Below are positions 7,204 to 15,371 of a stretch of 64,000 nucleotides of DNA, in pieces. A model generated the notes under the pieces. It was not told the origin of the DNA and made no database searches. It saw only the letters and a list, made by a program, of their open reading frames with translations. The position numbers and the translations under genes were made by a program. Every line of letters starts with the position of its first letter. The first letter of the stretch is position 1. Source of the DNA: Ralstonia pickettii DTP0602 (lineage in GTDB: Bacteria; Pseudomonadota; Gammaproteobacteria; Burkholderiales; Burkholderiaceae); assembly GCA_000471925.1 (NCBI GenBank), contig CP006668.1, positions 1,364,001-1,428,000 of the forward strand. Reading direction: 5' to 3'.

Positions 7204-8820
7204 CTAGAAACGGAAGCGCGCCACATCGTCGGCAAGTGCCGCCGCCTGGTGATCCAGCCGCGCTGCCTGGTCCGCCAGTTCGCCGACCAGCGCCGCATTC
7301 TGCTGCGCCGTCTGCCGCAGCTGCGACACCGACTGGCCCGCCGCCTGCACGCTGCCGGCCTGCTCGTCGGCGAGGGTGCGCAGCGCTTCGGCCAGTGTGT
7401 GGCTGTGCTCGACGGTGGCGGCAATGCGGTCCATCGCCGCCACCACGTTGCCGCTCAGGCGCGCGCCTTGCTCGATCTCGTCGGTGGCGGTGCCGATGAT
7501 GGCGCCGATCTCGCGCGCCGCATCGGCACTGCGCTGCGCCAGCGCACGCACTTCCTGCGCGACCACCGCAAAGCCCCGGCCCGCGGGGCCGGCGCGGGCC
7601 GCTTCCACGGCGGCATTGAGCGCGAGGATATTGGTCTGGAAGGCGATGCCCTGGATCACGCCGACGACCTCGGCGATATGGCGCGAGTGGCCATGCAGCG
7701 CGTCCATGGCGCCGCGCATCTGCTGCACCACGTCGGCGCCGGCGTCGGTGGCCGCGCGTGCCTGGCTGGCCATCTGGCTCGATTCGGTGGCCTGCGCATG
7801 GGCCTCGGCCACGCGCGCGGCCAGGGTCTGCATGCTGTCCGTGGTGGCGTCGAGCGCGCGGGCCTGCTGGTTGGTGCGCGCCGACAGCGCCTGGTTGTCT
7901 TCGGCAATCTGCTGGCTGGCGGCGGTGATCTCGTGCGCGGAGGCCTGGATGCGCGCCAGCACGCCGGCGAGCTGGTCACGCATGCCGGCCACGTGGTGCA
8001 GCATGCTGCTGCGGTCCGAAGCGCGCAGTGCGATGGTGGCAGTCAGGTCCCCGGCGGCGATGCGGCGCGCGATCTCGGCCGCGTCGCGCGGCTCCCCGCC
8101 GAGTTCGGCGCGCAGGCTGCGCGCCGCGACCCACGCCAGCGCTGCGGCGGCCAGCAGGCTGGCACCGAGCAGCGCCACCATCCACGCCTGCGCGCGCAGT
8201 TGGCTGGCCGCCACGCTGGCCACGGTGGCGGCGGCCTTTTTCTCCTGCAGCTGGCGCACGTCTTCCACCTGTCGGCTGAGCGACTGCAATTGCTCAGTGA
8301 CAAAGTGCCTGTCGACCGAGACCGCGCTGTCGAACTGCAGCGGATCGAGTGGCTGCTTGCGCAGCAGCGTGACATAGCCCTGGATCAGTTCGGCGGTACG
8401 CTGCCGTTCGCGCGCCAGCACCTGTGCCTGCGCGGCGCCCGCCTGGTGCACGCTGGCGAGCGCGGCATCGAGTTGCGCCAGCGCGCCGGCAATGTCGTCG
8501 GCGGCCGCATCGCGCTCGGTGCTGCTGGTGGCCATGGTCAGCGCCAGCTGCGCGCGGCCCAGGCCGGCCAGGGCCGACTGCGCGCGCTCGGCCGAGACGG
8601 CGCCGTGCATGTCCTGCTGGTACAGGGTATCGGTGCGTGCCTTGATCGACACCAGGTTGGCGATGCCGGTCAATCCGACGGCGGCGCCGAACAGGTAGAC
8701 CAGGGCAAAGGCGGCACACAGGCGCACCACCAGCGGCAGGCGGCCCAGCCGCGCGGCCAGCCGCGCGGGCGCGGCGGCGGGGCCCCGGCCGGGCAGGCTT
8801 GTCTTGAGGACTTGCAACAC
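7204..8820 (-). CDS. Methyl-accepting chemotaxis protein
   Basis: 538 aa from the GTG at 8820, which has GGAG eight bases upstream. A longer GTG start at 8940 lacks a ribosome site and adds 40 Pro/Arg-rich residues. A first transmembrane helix (LCAAFALVYLFGAAVGLTG) is followed by a four-helix-type periplasmic sensor of about 150 residues, a second helix (VALLGASLLAAAALAWVA), a HAMP-like linker and the signalling domain. The hairpin hallmark IQGIAFQTNILALNAAVEAARAG is intact. It relays an unknown stimulus to CheA/CheW. It is divergent from the EAL-GGDEF gene, and a weak Pho-box-like pair lies in the shared spacer. Confidence 0.93.
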   Translation of the reverse strand: MLQVLKTSLPGRGPAAAPARLAARLGRLPLVVRLCAAFALVYLFGAAVGLTGIANLVSIKARTDTLYQQDMHGAVSAERAQSALAGLGRAQLALTMATSSTERDAAADDIAGALAQLDAALASVHQAGAAQAQVLARERQRTAELIQGYVTLLRKQPLDPLQFDSAVSVDRHFVTEQLQSLSRQVEDVRQLQEKKAAATVASVAASQLRAQAWMVALLGASLLAAAALAWVAARSLRAELGGEPRDAAEIARRIAAGDLTATIALRASDRSSMLHHVAGMRDQLAGVLARIQASAHEITAASQQIAEDNQALSARTNQQARALDATTDSMQTLAARVAEAHAQATESSQMASQARAATDAGADVVQQMRGAMDALHGHSRHIAEVVGVIQGIAFQTNILALNAAVEAARAGPAGRGFAVVAQEVRALAQRSADAAREIGAIIGTATDEIEQGARLSGNVVAAMDRIAATVEHSHTLAEALRTLADEQAGSVQAAGQSVSQLRQTAQQNAALVGELADQAARLDHQAAALADDVARFRF

Positions 8821-8948
8821 GGAGATGACTCCAGACGGGCGTGCGGATTCCAGAGAGCGCGCGGCCCGGGGGTTGACCCGAAATGCCGTACGCCCCGTCC
8901 TCTGTGCGGGACGGTGGCGGAGCGGCGCACGGATGGTCACGCGGTAAT

Positions 8949-8966
8949 GTGACGCCAGCGTGACAC
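8949..8966 (-). promoter_or_regulatory. Weak Pho-box-like repeat facing the chemoreceptor gene
   Basis: Read on the minus strand, GTGTCAC-GCTG-GCGTCAC has the 7+4+7 spacing of a Pho box but matches the CTGTCAT units only partly. It adjoins the strong box at 8981-9009. Whether it works is uncertain. Confidence 0.3.
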
Positions 8967-8980
8967 GTCCTAAAGATGGA

Positions 8981-9009
8981 CTGTCATCGTGCTGTCATAT
9001 AAATGTCAT
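8981..9009 (+). promoter_or_regulatory. Three-repeat Pho box
   Basis: CTGTCAT at 8981-8987, CTGTCAT at 8992-8998 and ATGTCAT at 9003-9009 are spaced by 4 nt each, the exact 11-bp period of PhoB binding sites. Two of the units are perfect consensus. The box reads toward the EAL-CBS-GGDEF gene at 9059. PhoB regulation is strongly suggested by the sequence but not shown. Confidence 0.8.
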
Positions 9010-9058
9010 GCAATGTGGCCCGCCCACCTCTTACTCCACTTCCCCCGGATTCCTCGTC

Positions 9059-10897
9059 ATGACCGGCAACGCTGCCGCCACGCCCTCGCACGACCGCACG
9101 CCCGGCGCCACTGCCGAGCCGGCGTCGGCGCTCGCGCGGATTCCACCGCTGCACGCGGTGTTCCAGCCGATCGTGCAGGTCGACAATGCAGAGATCCTGG
9201 GTTACGAGGCCCTGATCCGCGGGCCGGTGGGCTCGCCCTGGGCCGCGCCCGATGCGCTGTTCCGGCTTGCGCAGGGCGTCGCCGCCACCATCGCCCTGGA
9301 GGTGCACGCGGCCCGCACCGCGCTGTCCGCCTGGCGCAGCCTGGACCTGCCGGGCAAGGTCTTCCTGAATTTCAGCCCGATGACATTGCGGCACCTGCTG
9401 GCCGACCGCGGACGACTGATGGCGGCGCTGCTGGGGGCTGGCGTCGCGCCGTCGCGCCTGGTGATCGAGGTCACCGAGCAGACGCCGATCGGCGATGCCG
9501 TCAGTTTTGGCCAGGCGATGTCGGTGCTGCGCGAACTCGGCATGCAATACGCGCTGGATGATTTCGGCTCGGGGCATGCCAACCTCGACCTGCTGGCGTA
9601 CCTGTCGCCGCAGTTCGTCAAGATCGACAAGTCGCTGGTGCGCGGCATTGCCTCGTGCTCGCGCCGGCTGGAGATCCTGCGCGGCGTGCTGCGCATGATG
9701 AGCGCCTTTGGCGGACGCGTGATTGCCGAAGGCATCGAGAACGAGGACGAACTGGCGGTGATCCGCGATCTCGGCGTGACCGGCGCGCAGGGCTACTACG
9801 TGGGCCGGCCCGTGGTGCATCCAGCCGCGCAGGCGGCGGCGCAGGTGCGCCAGGCGCTGGCGTCGCGGCATATCGCGGTGTTTCCGCAGATGGTGCGCTC
9901 GGGGTGGTCAGGCATGACCGCGGGCAGGCTGCTGCGGCCGGCGCCGACGGTATCGCCGGCCACCAGCAACGATGCGGTGCTGCGCACCTTCCAGGGCCAG
10001 CCCGAGTTGCAGGCGGTGGCCGTGGTCAATGACGAGGGCCGGCCGCTGGCGATCATCAGCCGGCAGGCCTTTATCGATCGCTATGCGGCGCCGTTCCACC
10101 GCGAGCTGTACGGCAAGAAGGCCTGCATCGCCATGGCAAACCGCGAGCCGGCCTGCTTCGACCGACGCGCCAGCCTGGAAGAGATGGCGCACATCCTGTC
10201 GGGCGAAAACACGCGCTCGCTGGCCGACGGCTTCGTCATCACCGACCAGGGCCGCTATATCGGCCTGGGCACCGGCGCGGACCTGATCCGCGCGATTACG
10301 GAGGTGCGCATGGAGGCGGCGCGCTATGCCAACCCGCTGACCTTCCTGCCCGGCAATATCCCGCTGAACCAGCATATCGAGCGCCTGATCGCGGCCGCGA
10401 GCGAGTTCCGCGCCTGCTATGTCGACCTGAACCACTTCAAGCCTTTCAACGACAAGTACGGCTACTGGAAGGGCGATGAAATGCTCAAGGGCGCGGCCGC
10501 GATCCTCGCCGAGGCCTGCGACCCCGCGCGTGATTTCCTCGGCCACGTGGGGGGCGACGATTTCCTGGTGTTGTACCAGAGCGGTGACTGGTGGGCGCGC
10601 ATCGAGGGCGCGATCCGCCGCTTCAACGACGCGGCGTGCGCGATGTACTCGGCCGCCGATCGCGCCGCCGGCGGCATGCAAGGCGAGGACCGCCGTGGCC
10701 AGCCGGTATTCTTCCCGCCGGTGTCGATGGCAGTGGGCGTGGTGTGCGTAAGTGGAGAGGGCGTGGCTGGGCTGCAGAGGCTGGGCAGCCAGCAGATCGG
10801 CGCCGCGGCCGCGGCGGCCAAGCGCGAGGCCAAGCGCTCGGCCTCGGGCATAGCCGTGCTCGACTTCCTGTCGCTGGCCGCGACGTTGCCGGCCTAG
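9059..10897 (+). CDS. EAL-CBS-GGDEF c-di-GMP signalling protein
   Basis: 612 aa from the ATG at 9059; a GTG at 8960 would run through the Pho box and is rejected. The order is EAL (about residues 20-260), a CBS pair (about 300-430) and GGDEF (about 435-600), the reverse of the common GGDEF-EAL order. EAL residues look active: E50-A-L, LNFSP, EVTEQ, DDFGSG, KIDKSL and AEGIE. The GGDEF signature is GGDDF at 498-502, compatible with cyclase activity. CBS pairs bind adenosyl nucleotides. There is no membrane segment, so it is cytoplasmic. The Pho box suggests induction by phosphate limitation. Confidence 0.93.
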   Translation: MTGNAAATPSHDRTPGATAEPASALARIPPLHAVFQPIVQVDNAEILGYEALIRGPVGSPWAAPDALFRLAQGVAATIALEVHAARTALSAWRSLDLPGKVFLNFSPMTLRHLLADRGRLMAALLGAGVAPSRLVIEVTEQTPIGDAVSFGQAMSVLRELGMQYALDDFGSGHANLDLLAYLSPQFVKIDKSLVRGIASCSRRLEILRGVLRMMSAFGGRVIAEGIENEDELAVIRDLGVTGAQGYYVGRPVVHPAAQAAAQVRQALASRHIAVFPQMVRSGWSGMTAGRLLRPAPTVSPATSNDAVLRTFQGQPELQAVAVVNDEGRPLAIISRQAFIDRYAAPFHRELYGKKACIAMANREPACFDRRASLEEMAHILSGENTRSLADGFVITDQGRYIGLGTGADLIRAITEVRMEAARYANPLTFLPGNIPLNQHIERLIAAASEFRACYVDLNHFKPFNDKYGYWKGDEMLKGAAAILAEACDPARDFLGHVGGDDFLVLYQSGDWWARIEGAIRRFNDAACAMYSAADRAAGGMQGEDRRGQPVFFPPVSMAVGVVCVSGEGVAGLQRLGSQQIGAAAAAAKREAKRSASGIAVLDFLSLAATLPA

Positions 10898-11660
10898 CGG
10901 CCCGTCAACCTGCCCGCCGTGATCTTGCGCCCCACAGCAGGCAGGCGCGGCGCGGCACCTTCTTCCAGTACATCGAGCCGGTAGCCGTGCGCGTAGACCA
11001 CGGTGATGGTGACGCCGTTCTCGATGCCGAGGCGCAGCGTCTTGCGCAGGCGCGAAATCAGCCCGGCCAGCGCCCGCGACAGCGGCGGCAGTTCCTACCG
11101 CCACACGGTCTGCTCGAGGCGGCTGTTGGGCAGCACCCGGCCCACGTTCGAGAACAGCAGCATCGCCAGGTCGAATTCCTTCGGTGTCAGCGAGATGCGT
11201 TCGTCGTGCAGCGTGGCAAAGCGGCCTACGCCGTTGAGCTGGTACGCGCCGGCACGCACCACCAGCCCCTGGCGCAGCCGCTCGCCGGTTACGCGGCGGC
11301 GCAGTGCCGCGATGCGCGCCATCAGCACGCGCGGACTGAGCGGGCGGCACACGTAGTCATCCGCGCCGGCATCGAGGGCGTCGACCAGGCTGTCTTCACT
11401 GCTGTCGGTGGCGGCATCATGATGGGCACGTCACGCGAGAGCGCGCCGCGCACCGCACGCACCACGTCGATGGCCGGGATGTCGGGCAGCTCGTCGTCGA
11501 TCAGCAGCATGTCGTAGGGCGCCTGGGTCACGCTGTGTATCAGGTCGCGCCCCGCCTCGAAGACGTTGCAGCGAAAGGCGGCGCGTGCCAGCAGCTCGGA
11601 GACAGCCTGGAGCTGGGGCGACTTGCCCAGCAGCAACGCAATATTTATCGACGGCGACAT
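10894..11660 (-). pseudogene. Response regulator broken by a frameshift and a stop
   Basis: Read from the ATG at 11660, a receiver domain (INIALLLGKSPQLQAVSELLARA, phosphoacceptor region MLLIDDELPDIPAIDVV) runs to VPIMM. One base is missing near 11413-11414, and the next frame resumes with TDSSEDSLVDALDAGADDYVCRPLSPRVL and a winged helix (ISLTPKEFDLAMLLFSN). That frame meets a TAG at 11095-11097 just after EQTVWR. Beyond it the same frame continues as ELPPLSRALAGLISRLRKTL and VVYAHGYRLDVLEE, ending at 10894. Both lesions lie in conserved sequence, so this was an OmpR-type regulator now inactive, unless the bases are sequencing errors. Its end overlaps the EAL-GGDEF stop. Confidence 0.85.
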
Positions 11661-12146
11661 ACGAGAACAGAGCAGTGGAACGGCCAAGCGCGATCGGACC
11701 GGAGACGACTGGTGAAGGAGCGACAGCGACAACCGCAGGCATCGAAGCGAATGCGTGTCGCGGCGGTTAAAACCGGCACGGCCAAGACCTCACGCAAATC
11801 GACGACCACAAAGGGTATAAAAGGTGTGATCCGAAGGACAATCGGACATTTCTGAAAGATCTGCGGTTTTTGCTTCTTTTTGCTATTAGGGCGAAGCCGG
11901 CGAGGGCGGTGGCGTCGGCGGCAGGGATGCGAACTGCCCGTTGGCGGAAGAAGAAAGTTGTCCACAGTTCCTGTGGACAAGGCAGGGACGGCCAGCCCGA
12001 CGACGGCCTGGCGCCGTCATCCCATCGGCGTGCCAAAAAAGGAGGCAGCCCCACGCGGCCGGGCCGACGCCGTGCTGACAACAAGCGGACGGCGGTGTGC
12101 CAAAATAGCGCGCATCGCGTTCCGGTCCGGGGACTCAAGCCCACTA
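11661..12146. other. Gene-free spacer before cardiolipin synthase
   Basis: 486 bp without a supportable gene; the open frames here are Arg/Pro-rich and lack starts or domains. It holds the promoter side of the broken regulator (on the minus strand TTGTCC and TATACC with a 16-bp spacer near 11816-11843) and the DnaA-box-like palindrome at 11958-11980. It also holds the leader of the downstream gene. Parts near 11850-11890 are unusually T-rich for this genome. Confidence 0.5.
11958..11980. repeat. Perfect palindrome resembling paired DnaA boxes
   Basis: TTGTCCACAG (11958-11967) and CTGTGGACAA (11971-11980) are exact inverted copies with a 3-bp centre. Each arm contains TTGTCCACA, one base off the DnaA-box consensus TTATCCACA. 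It lies about 165 bp upstream of the cardiolipin synthase start. It could be a regulatory DnaA site or the operator of another dimeric regulator. A terminator is unlikely because no T run follows. Confidence 0.5.
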
Positions 12147-13583
12147 ATGCTGCAGAGCCCGAGTGTCATCGTCTTCGTCATCCTGGCCTTTCACGCCGTC
12201 GGCGTAGTGGCCGCGCTGCATGCCGTCATGACGGTGCGCACCGCGCCCGGCGCGATCGCGTGGGCGGGGTCACTGGTGATGATGCCGTACTTCACGCTGG
12301 TGCCTTACCTGATCTTCGGGCGCAGCACCTTTGCCGGCTATGTCGACGCGCGCCGCTTCAACGACGACCGCCTGCGCGAGATCCGCCATGGCATGACCCC
12401 GCGCGAGCGCGAGGCGCGCAGCGCCTGCGTGGTCCACACCCCGCCGCAGGCCTGCATGCGTGCGCTGCCACGGCTGACCGGCATGCCGTGCCTGGCCAAC
12501 AACGACGTCAAGCTGCTGGTCAACGGCGTGCAGACTTTCGAGGCCATCTTCGCCGCGATCGCAGGGGCCCGGCAGGTGCTGATCGTGCAGTTCTTCATCG
12601 TGCATGACGATGCGCTGGGCCAACGCCTGCAGGCGCTGCTGTGCGAGCGTGCGCAGGCCGGCGTCAAGGTGTATTTCCTGTTCGACCGCATCGGCTGCCA
12701 CGCGCTGCCGCGCCGTTATGTGCGCACGCTGCTGCAGGCTGGCGTCGATGCGCGGCCGTTCTCCACGCACCGCGGCTTCGTCAACCGCTTCCAGCTCAAC
12801 TTCCGCAACCACCGCAAGCTGGTGGTCGTCGACGGGCGCGAGGCCTTTGTCGGCGGCCATAACGTGGGCGTGGAATACCTGGGCGAGCGCCCGCCGCTGG
12901 CGCCGTGGCGCGACACCCATATCGCGCTGCGCGGAAGCGCCGTGCTGGACCTGCAGATGGCGTTTGCCGAAGACTGGTACTGGGCCGCTCGTGAAGTGCC
13001 GCAACTGCTGACGCCGCCACCGGAAACCGGCGGGCGCATGACCTGCCAGGTGGTGCCGTCCGGCCCCGCGGACTCGCAGGAAACCTGCTCCCTGTTCTTT
13101 GTCGAGGCGATCCAGTCCGCGCGGCACCGGCTGTGGATCACCTCGCCATACTTCGTGCCGGACGAGGCCGTGTTTGCCGTGCTGCGGCTGGCAGTGCTGC
13201 GCGGCGTGGATGTGCGCATCCTGATCCCGGCGCGGCCCGACCACCTGGTGGTCTATGCCGCCTCCACCCTTTACGCGTACCAGGCCGTGGCAGCGGGTAT
13301 CAAGCTGTACCGCTACCAGCCCGGCTTCCTGCACCAGAAGGTCATCCTGATCGATGACGAGGCGGCTGCGGTCGGCACCGCCAACCTCGACAACCGCTCG
13401 TTCCGGCTCAACTTCGAGCTGATGGTGATGACCGCCGACAAGGGCTTCGCCGCGGACGTGGCGGCCATGCTCGAGGCCGATTTCGCGCAGGCCATTCGCA
13501 TCGGGCTCGACGAATTCCTGGCCGCTCCGGTGCCGCTGCGGGTGGCGATGCACGTCGCCAAGCTGTTCGCCCCAATTCTCTGA
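12147..13583 (+). CDS. Cardiolipin synthase (phospholipase D family)
   Basis: 478 aa from the ATG at 12147; the longer frame upstream is not coding in character. Two N-terminal helices (residues 4-25 and about 35-60) anchor it in the inner membrane. Two HKD catalytic motifs follow: HRKLVVVDG starting at H222 and HQKVILIDD starting at H396, each with the trailing GGHN or GTANLD. This is the ClsA architecture, joining two phosphatidylglycerols into cardiolipin and glycerol. The length agrees with ClsA. The gene appears to be transcribed alone; the TetR gene follows after 124 bp with its own promoter. Confidence 0.92.
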   Translation: MLQSPSVIVFVILAFHAVGVVAALHAVMTVRTAPGAIAWAGSLVMMPYFTLVPYLIFGRSTFAGYVDARRFNDDRLREIRHGMTPREREARSACVVHTPPQACMRALPRLTGMPCLANNDVKLLVNGVQTFEAIFAAIAGARQVLIVQFFIVHDDALGQRLQALLCERAQAGVKVYFLFDRIGCHALPRRYVRTLLQAGVDARPFSTHRGFVNRFQLNFRNHRKLVVVDGREAFVGGHNVGVEYLGERPPLAPWRDTHIALRGSAVLDLQMAFAEDWYWAAREVPQLLTPPPETGGRMTCQVVPSGPADSQETCSLFFVEAIQSARHRLWITSPYFVPDEAVFAVLRLAVLRGVDVRILIPARPDHLVVYAASTLYAYQAVAAGIKLYRYQPGFLHQKVILIDDEAAAVGTANLDNRSFRLNFELMVMTADKGFAADVAAMLEADFAQAIRIGLDEFLAAPVPLRVAMHVAKLFAPIL

Positions 13584-13634
13584 TCCCGCCCCTGGATTGC
13601 CCCCAAATTTCTCGACTGCAACAAACTTGTGACA

Positions 13635-13663
13635 GTTTGATTGTGTACACTGTTCACTATAAG
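13635..13663 (+). promoter_or_regulatory. Promoter and operator-like palindrome before the TetR gene
   Basis: TGTACA-C-TGTTCA at 13644-13656 is an imperfect palindrome (one mismatch). It sits between a weak -35 (GTTTGA, 13635-13640) and TATAAG (13658-13663), a 17-bp spacing. The region is AT-rich against its neighbours. Autoregulation by the TetR protein is the likely meaning. Confidence 0.45.
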
Positions 13664-13707
13664 TCGATATACATAATGAACCGCTATCCGTATCCAAGGG
13701 GGTCCGC

Positions 13708-14352
13708 ATGACCCGGGCCGTCTCCGCGCCGCCGGCGCGCGCGACCTACCGCCACGGCGATCTGCGCCGCGCACTGCTCGACGCCGGCATCGACCTGGCC
13801 CGCGAAGGCGGCCCTGACGCCGTCGTGCTGCGCGAGGCCACGCGGCGCGCCGGCGTGGTACCCAATGCCGCGTACCGGCACTTCGCCAGCCGCCAGGACC
13901 TGCTGCAGGCAGTGCGGGCGTCGGCCTTGTCGTCGCTGGCCATCGCCATGGAGGCCGAGATCGGCGGGCTGCGCCCGGGCCGCGGCGCCGCTGCCCATGC
14001 GCGCGCCTGCCTGCGCGCGGTCGGCACCGGCTACCTGCGCTTTGCGCTGACCGAGACGGGGCTGTTTCGCACCGCGTTCTCGGTGCCGGATGAAGTGGAA
14101 GACGACGCCGACCCGGCCAAGGCAGGCAATAGCGGGCTGAACCCCTTCCAGCTGCTGGGCGCGGCGCTCGACAAGCTGGTCGAGGCCGGCGTGCTGCCGC
14201 CCGAGCGCCGGCCCGGCGCCGAGTACCTGGCCTGGTCGGCGGTCCATGGCCTGGCCATCCTGCTGATCGATGGTCCGCTGCGCAGCCGCGCCAGGGAGCA
14301 GGCGGAGATACTGGGCCAGCGGCTGCTCGACATGGTCGAGAAAGGCCTGTAG
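13708..14352 (+). CDS. TetR/AcrR-family transcriptional regulator
   Basis: 214 aa from the ATG at 13708 with an AAGGGGG ribosome site. The N-terminal helix-turn-helix spans about residues 16-60 (LRRALLDAGIDLAREGGPDAVVLREATRRAGVVPNAAYRHFASRQDLL). The ligand domain is of the WHG type, containing YLRFALTETGLFRTAFS and the signature WSAVHGLAIL. The target is unknown. No divergent gene exists, so autoregulation through the palindrome at 13644 is the only regulation the sequence suggests. Confidence 0.88.
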   Translation: MTRAVSAPPARATYRHGDLRRALLDAGIDLAREGGPDAVVLREATRRAGVVPNAAYRHFASRQDLLQAVRASALSSLAIAMEAEIGGLRPGRGAAAHARACLRAVGTGYLRFALTETGLFRTAFSVPDEVEDDADPAKAGNSGLNPFQLLGAALDKLVEAGVLPPERRPGAEYLAWSAVHGLAILLIDGPLRSRAREQAEILGQRLLDMVEKGL

Positions 14353-14398
14353 CCGCAGGACCTGCGCCTTTCCAAAGACATCGTCCAAAGTCAGCGCC

Positions 14399-14433
14399 AA
14401 AAAAATGCCACGATGGCGGGGAACCATCGTGGC
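14399..14433 (-). terminator. Rho-independent terminator on the minus strand
   Basis: A perfect 10-bp stem (14433-14424 with 14416-14407) and 7-nt loop are followed on the minus strand by ATTTTTTT. On the plus strand no T run follows, so the direction is clear. It could incidentally serve the plus-strand TetR mRNA only poorly. Confidence 0.85.
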
Positions 14434-14494
14434 AGCTTAAGGAGCCAGGAAGGGGGTCAACCTGGCTCAGTCGGGGCACCCGTGGGTCGGGTGC
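14399..14494 (-). ncRNA. Putative small RNA with anti-Shine-Dalgarno-like loop
   Basis: Read on the minus strand there are three stem-loops. Stem 1 is GCACCC/GGGTGC (14494-14476). Stem 2 is GAGCCAGG/CCTGGCTC (14468-14442) with loop TTGACCCCCTT. Stem 3 is GCCACGATGG/CCATCGTGGC (14433-14407), followed by a run of seven T. The stem 2 loop matches the 16S 3' end (ATCACCTCCTT) at 8 of 11 positions, so it could mimic the anti-Shine-Dalgarno. Toxic sRNAs with such loops are described in Betaproteobacteria; membership here is unverified. No minus-strand gene lies upstream to need this terminator. Confidence 0.6.
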
Positions 14495-14500
14495 AAGATG

Positions 14501-14529
14501 ACTGTATTCCGGGCTTTCTCAAGTGAAAA
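14501..14529 (-). promoter_or_regulatory. Putative sRNA promoter
   Basis: On the minus strand TTTTCA (14529-14524) and TACAGT (14506-14501) are separated by 17 bp. Each matches the sigma70 consensus at 4 of 6 positions. Transcription would begin near 14494, exactly at the first hairpin. Confidence 0.4.
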
Positions 14530-14704
14530 TCGGACAAGTCCTAAATGTGGGCGCGAATTGTCGCGACCTGCAAATTCGGCGTCCGGCTCACCCGCGGGAC
14601 CAGGCTGCACCCGGCCCGTTTTATGCGGAATTGCCCTGAGCCGGATGTGGTCTAACTTTGACAGACGGCCTCATGCAGGCTGTCGCCACGGGCGGGAGGG
14701 GATC

Positions 14705-15049
14705 ATGCGATATGGCGTTGGAGTAGTAGTCCTCGTTGCGGCCCTGGCGGGCTGCGTCGCCTATCCGTATGCCGGGGACGACTACGCGGCTTACCCGGCT
14801 TATCCGGTCAGTTCCGCTTATTACAGCGGCTACCCGGTCGCGGCAGGCTATCCGTACTACGGACCGTGGCCCGGCTATGGCGGCTTCTATGGCAGCTTTT
14901 CCTACATCTATCGCGGCGGTGGCCACGGCGGACGCCACTGGCACGGGCATCATGGTCATGGCCATGGGGGCTGGCATGGTGGCGGCCGCGGCGGCGGAAG
15001 AGGTGGCTGGGGTGCTGGCCGCGGCGGAGGTGGCGGCAGGGGCCACTGA
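14705..15049 (+). CDS. Gly/His/Tyr-rich lipoprotein
   Basis: 114 aa from the ATG at 14705, preceded by GGGAGGGG. A short signal peptide ends in the lipobox LAGC (Cys18), so the protein is predicted to be lipidated. The mature part starts with Tyr/Pro repeats (YPAYPV, YPYYGPWPGYGG) and ends with a His/Gly-rich tail (HGHHGHGHGG, then Arg/Gly repeats). The His tail could bind metal, but that is inference. Similar low-complexity lipoproteins are common in Burkholderiales and have no assigned role. Confidence 0.75.
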   Translation: MRYGVGVVVLVAALAGCVAYPYAGDDYAAYPAYPVSSAYYSGYPVAAGYPYYGPWPGYGGFYGSFSYIYRGGGHGGRHWHGHHGHGHGGWHGGGRGGGRGGWGAGRGGGGGRGH

Positions 15050-15089
15050 CCCGCGCGCCGCGACGATGGCCATGCCGGGCGGCGTCTGA

Positions 15090-15308
<219 letters not shown>

Positions 15309-15312
15309 AGGC

Positions 15313-15371
15313 CCATAGCGGCCGGCCGCCGGCCAGTCCCGCCCTCCCGGGCGCGATCTGTCCCGCTATGG
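15313..15371. repeat. Long-range inverted repeat between convergent genes
   Basis: CCATAGCGG (15313-15321) and CCGCTATGG (15363-15371) are exact inverted copies. The interior is itself GC-rich and palindromic (GCCGGCCGCCGGC). The right arm overlaps the stop codon of the gene at 15366. It may end both transcripts, though no T runs are present. Confidence 0.35.

Larger units (their letters stand above)
14353..14704. other. Structured spacer between TetR and lipoprotein genes
   Basis: 352 bp without a protein gene. Its first half carries three consecutive hairpins and a minus-strand T run, interpreted as a small RNA on the minus strand (14399-14494) with a promoter at 14501-14529. The second half (14530-14704) should hold the lipoprotein promoter, but I see no convincing boxes. 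Confidence 0.5.

Noticed and set aside
8821..8940. Longer start (GTG 8940) for the chemoreceptor
   Set aside because: It adds 40 Pro/Arg-rich residues and has no ribosome site, while the GTG at 8820 has GGAG at a good distance.
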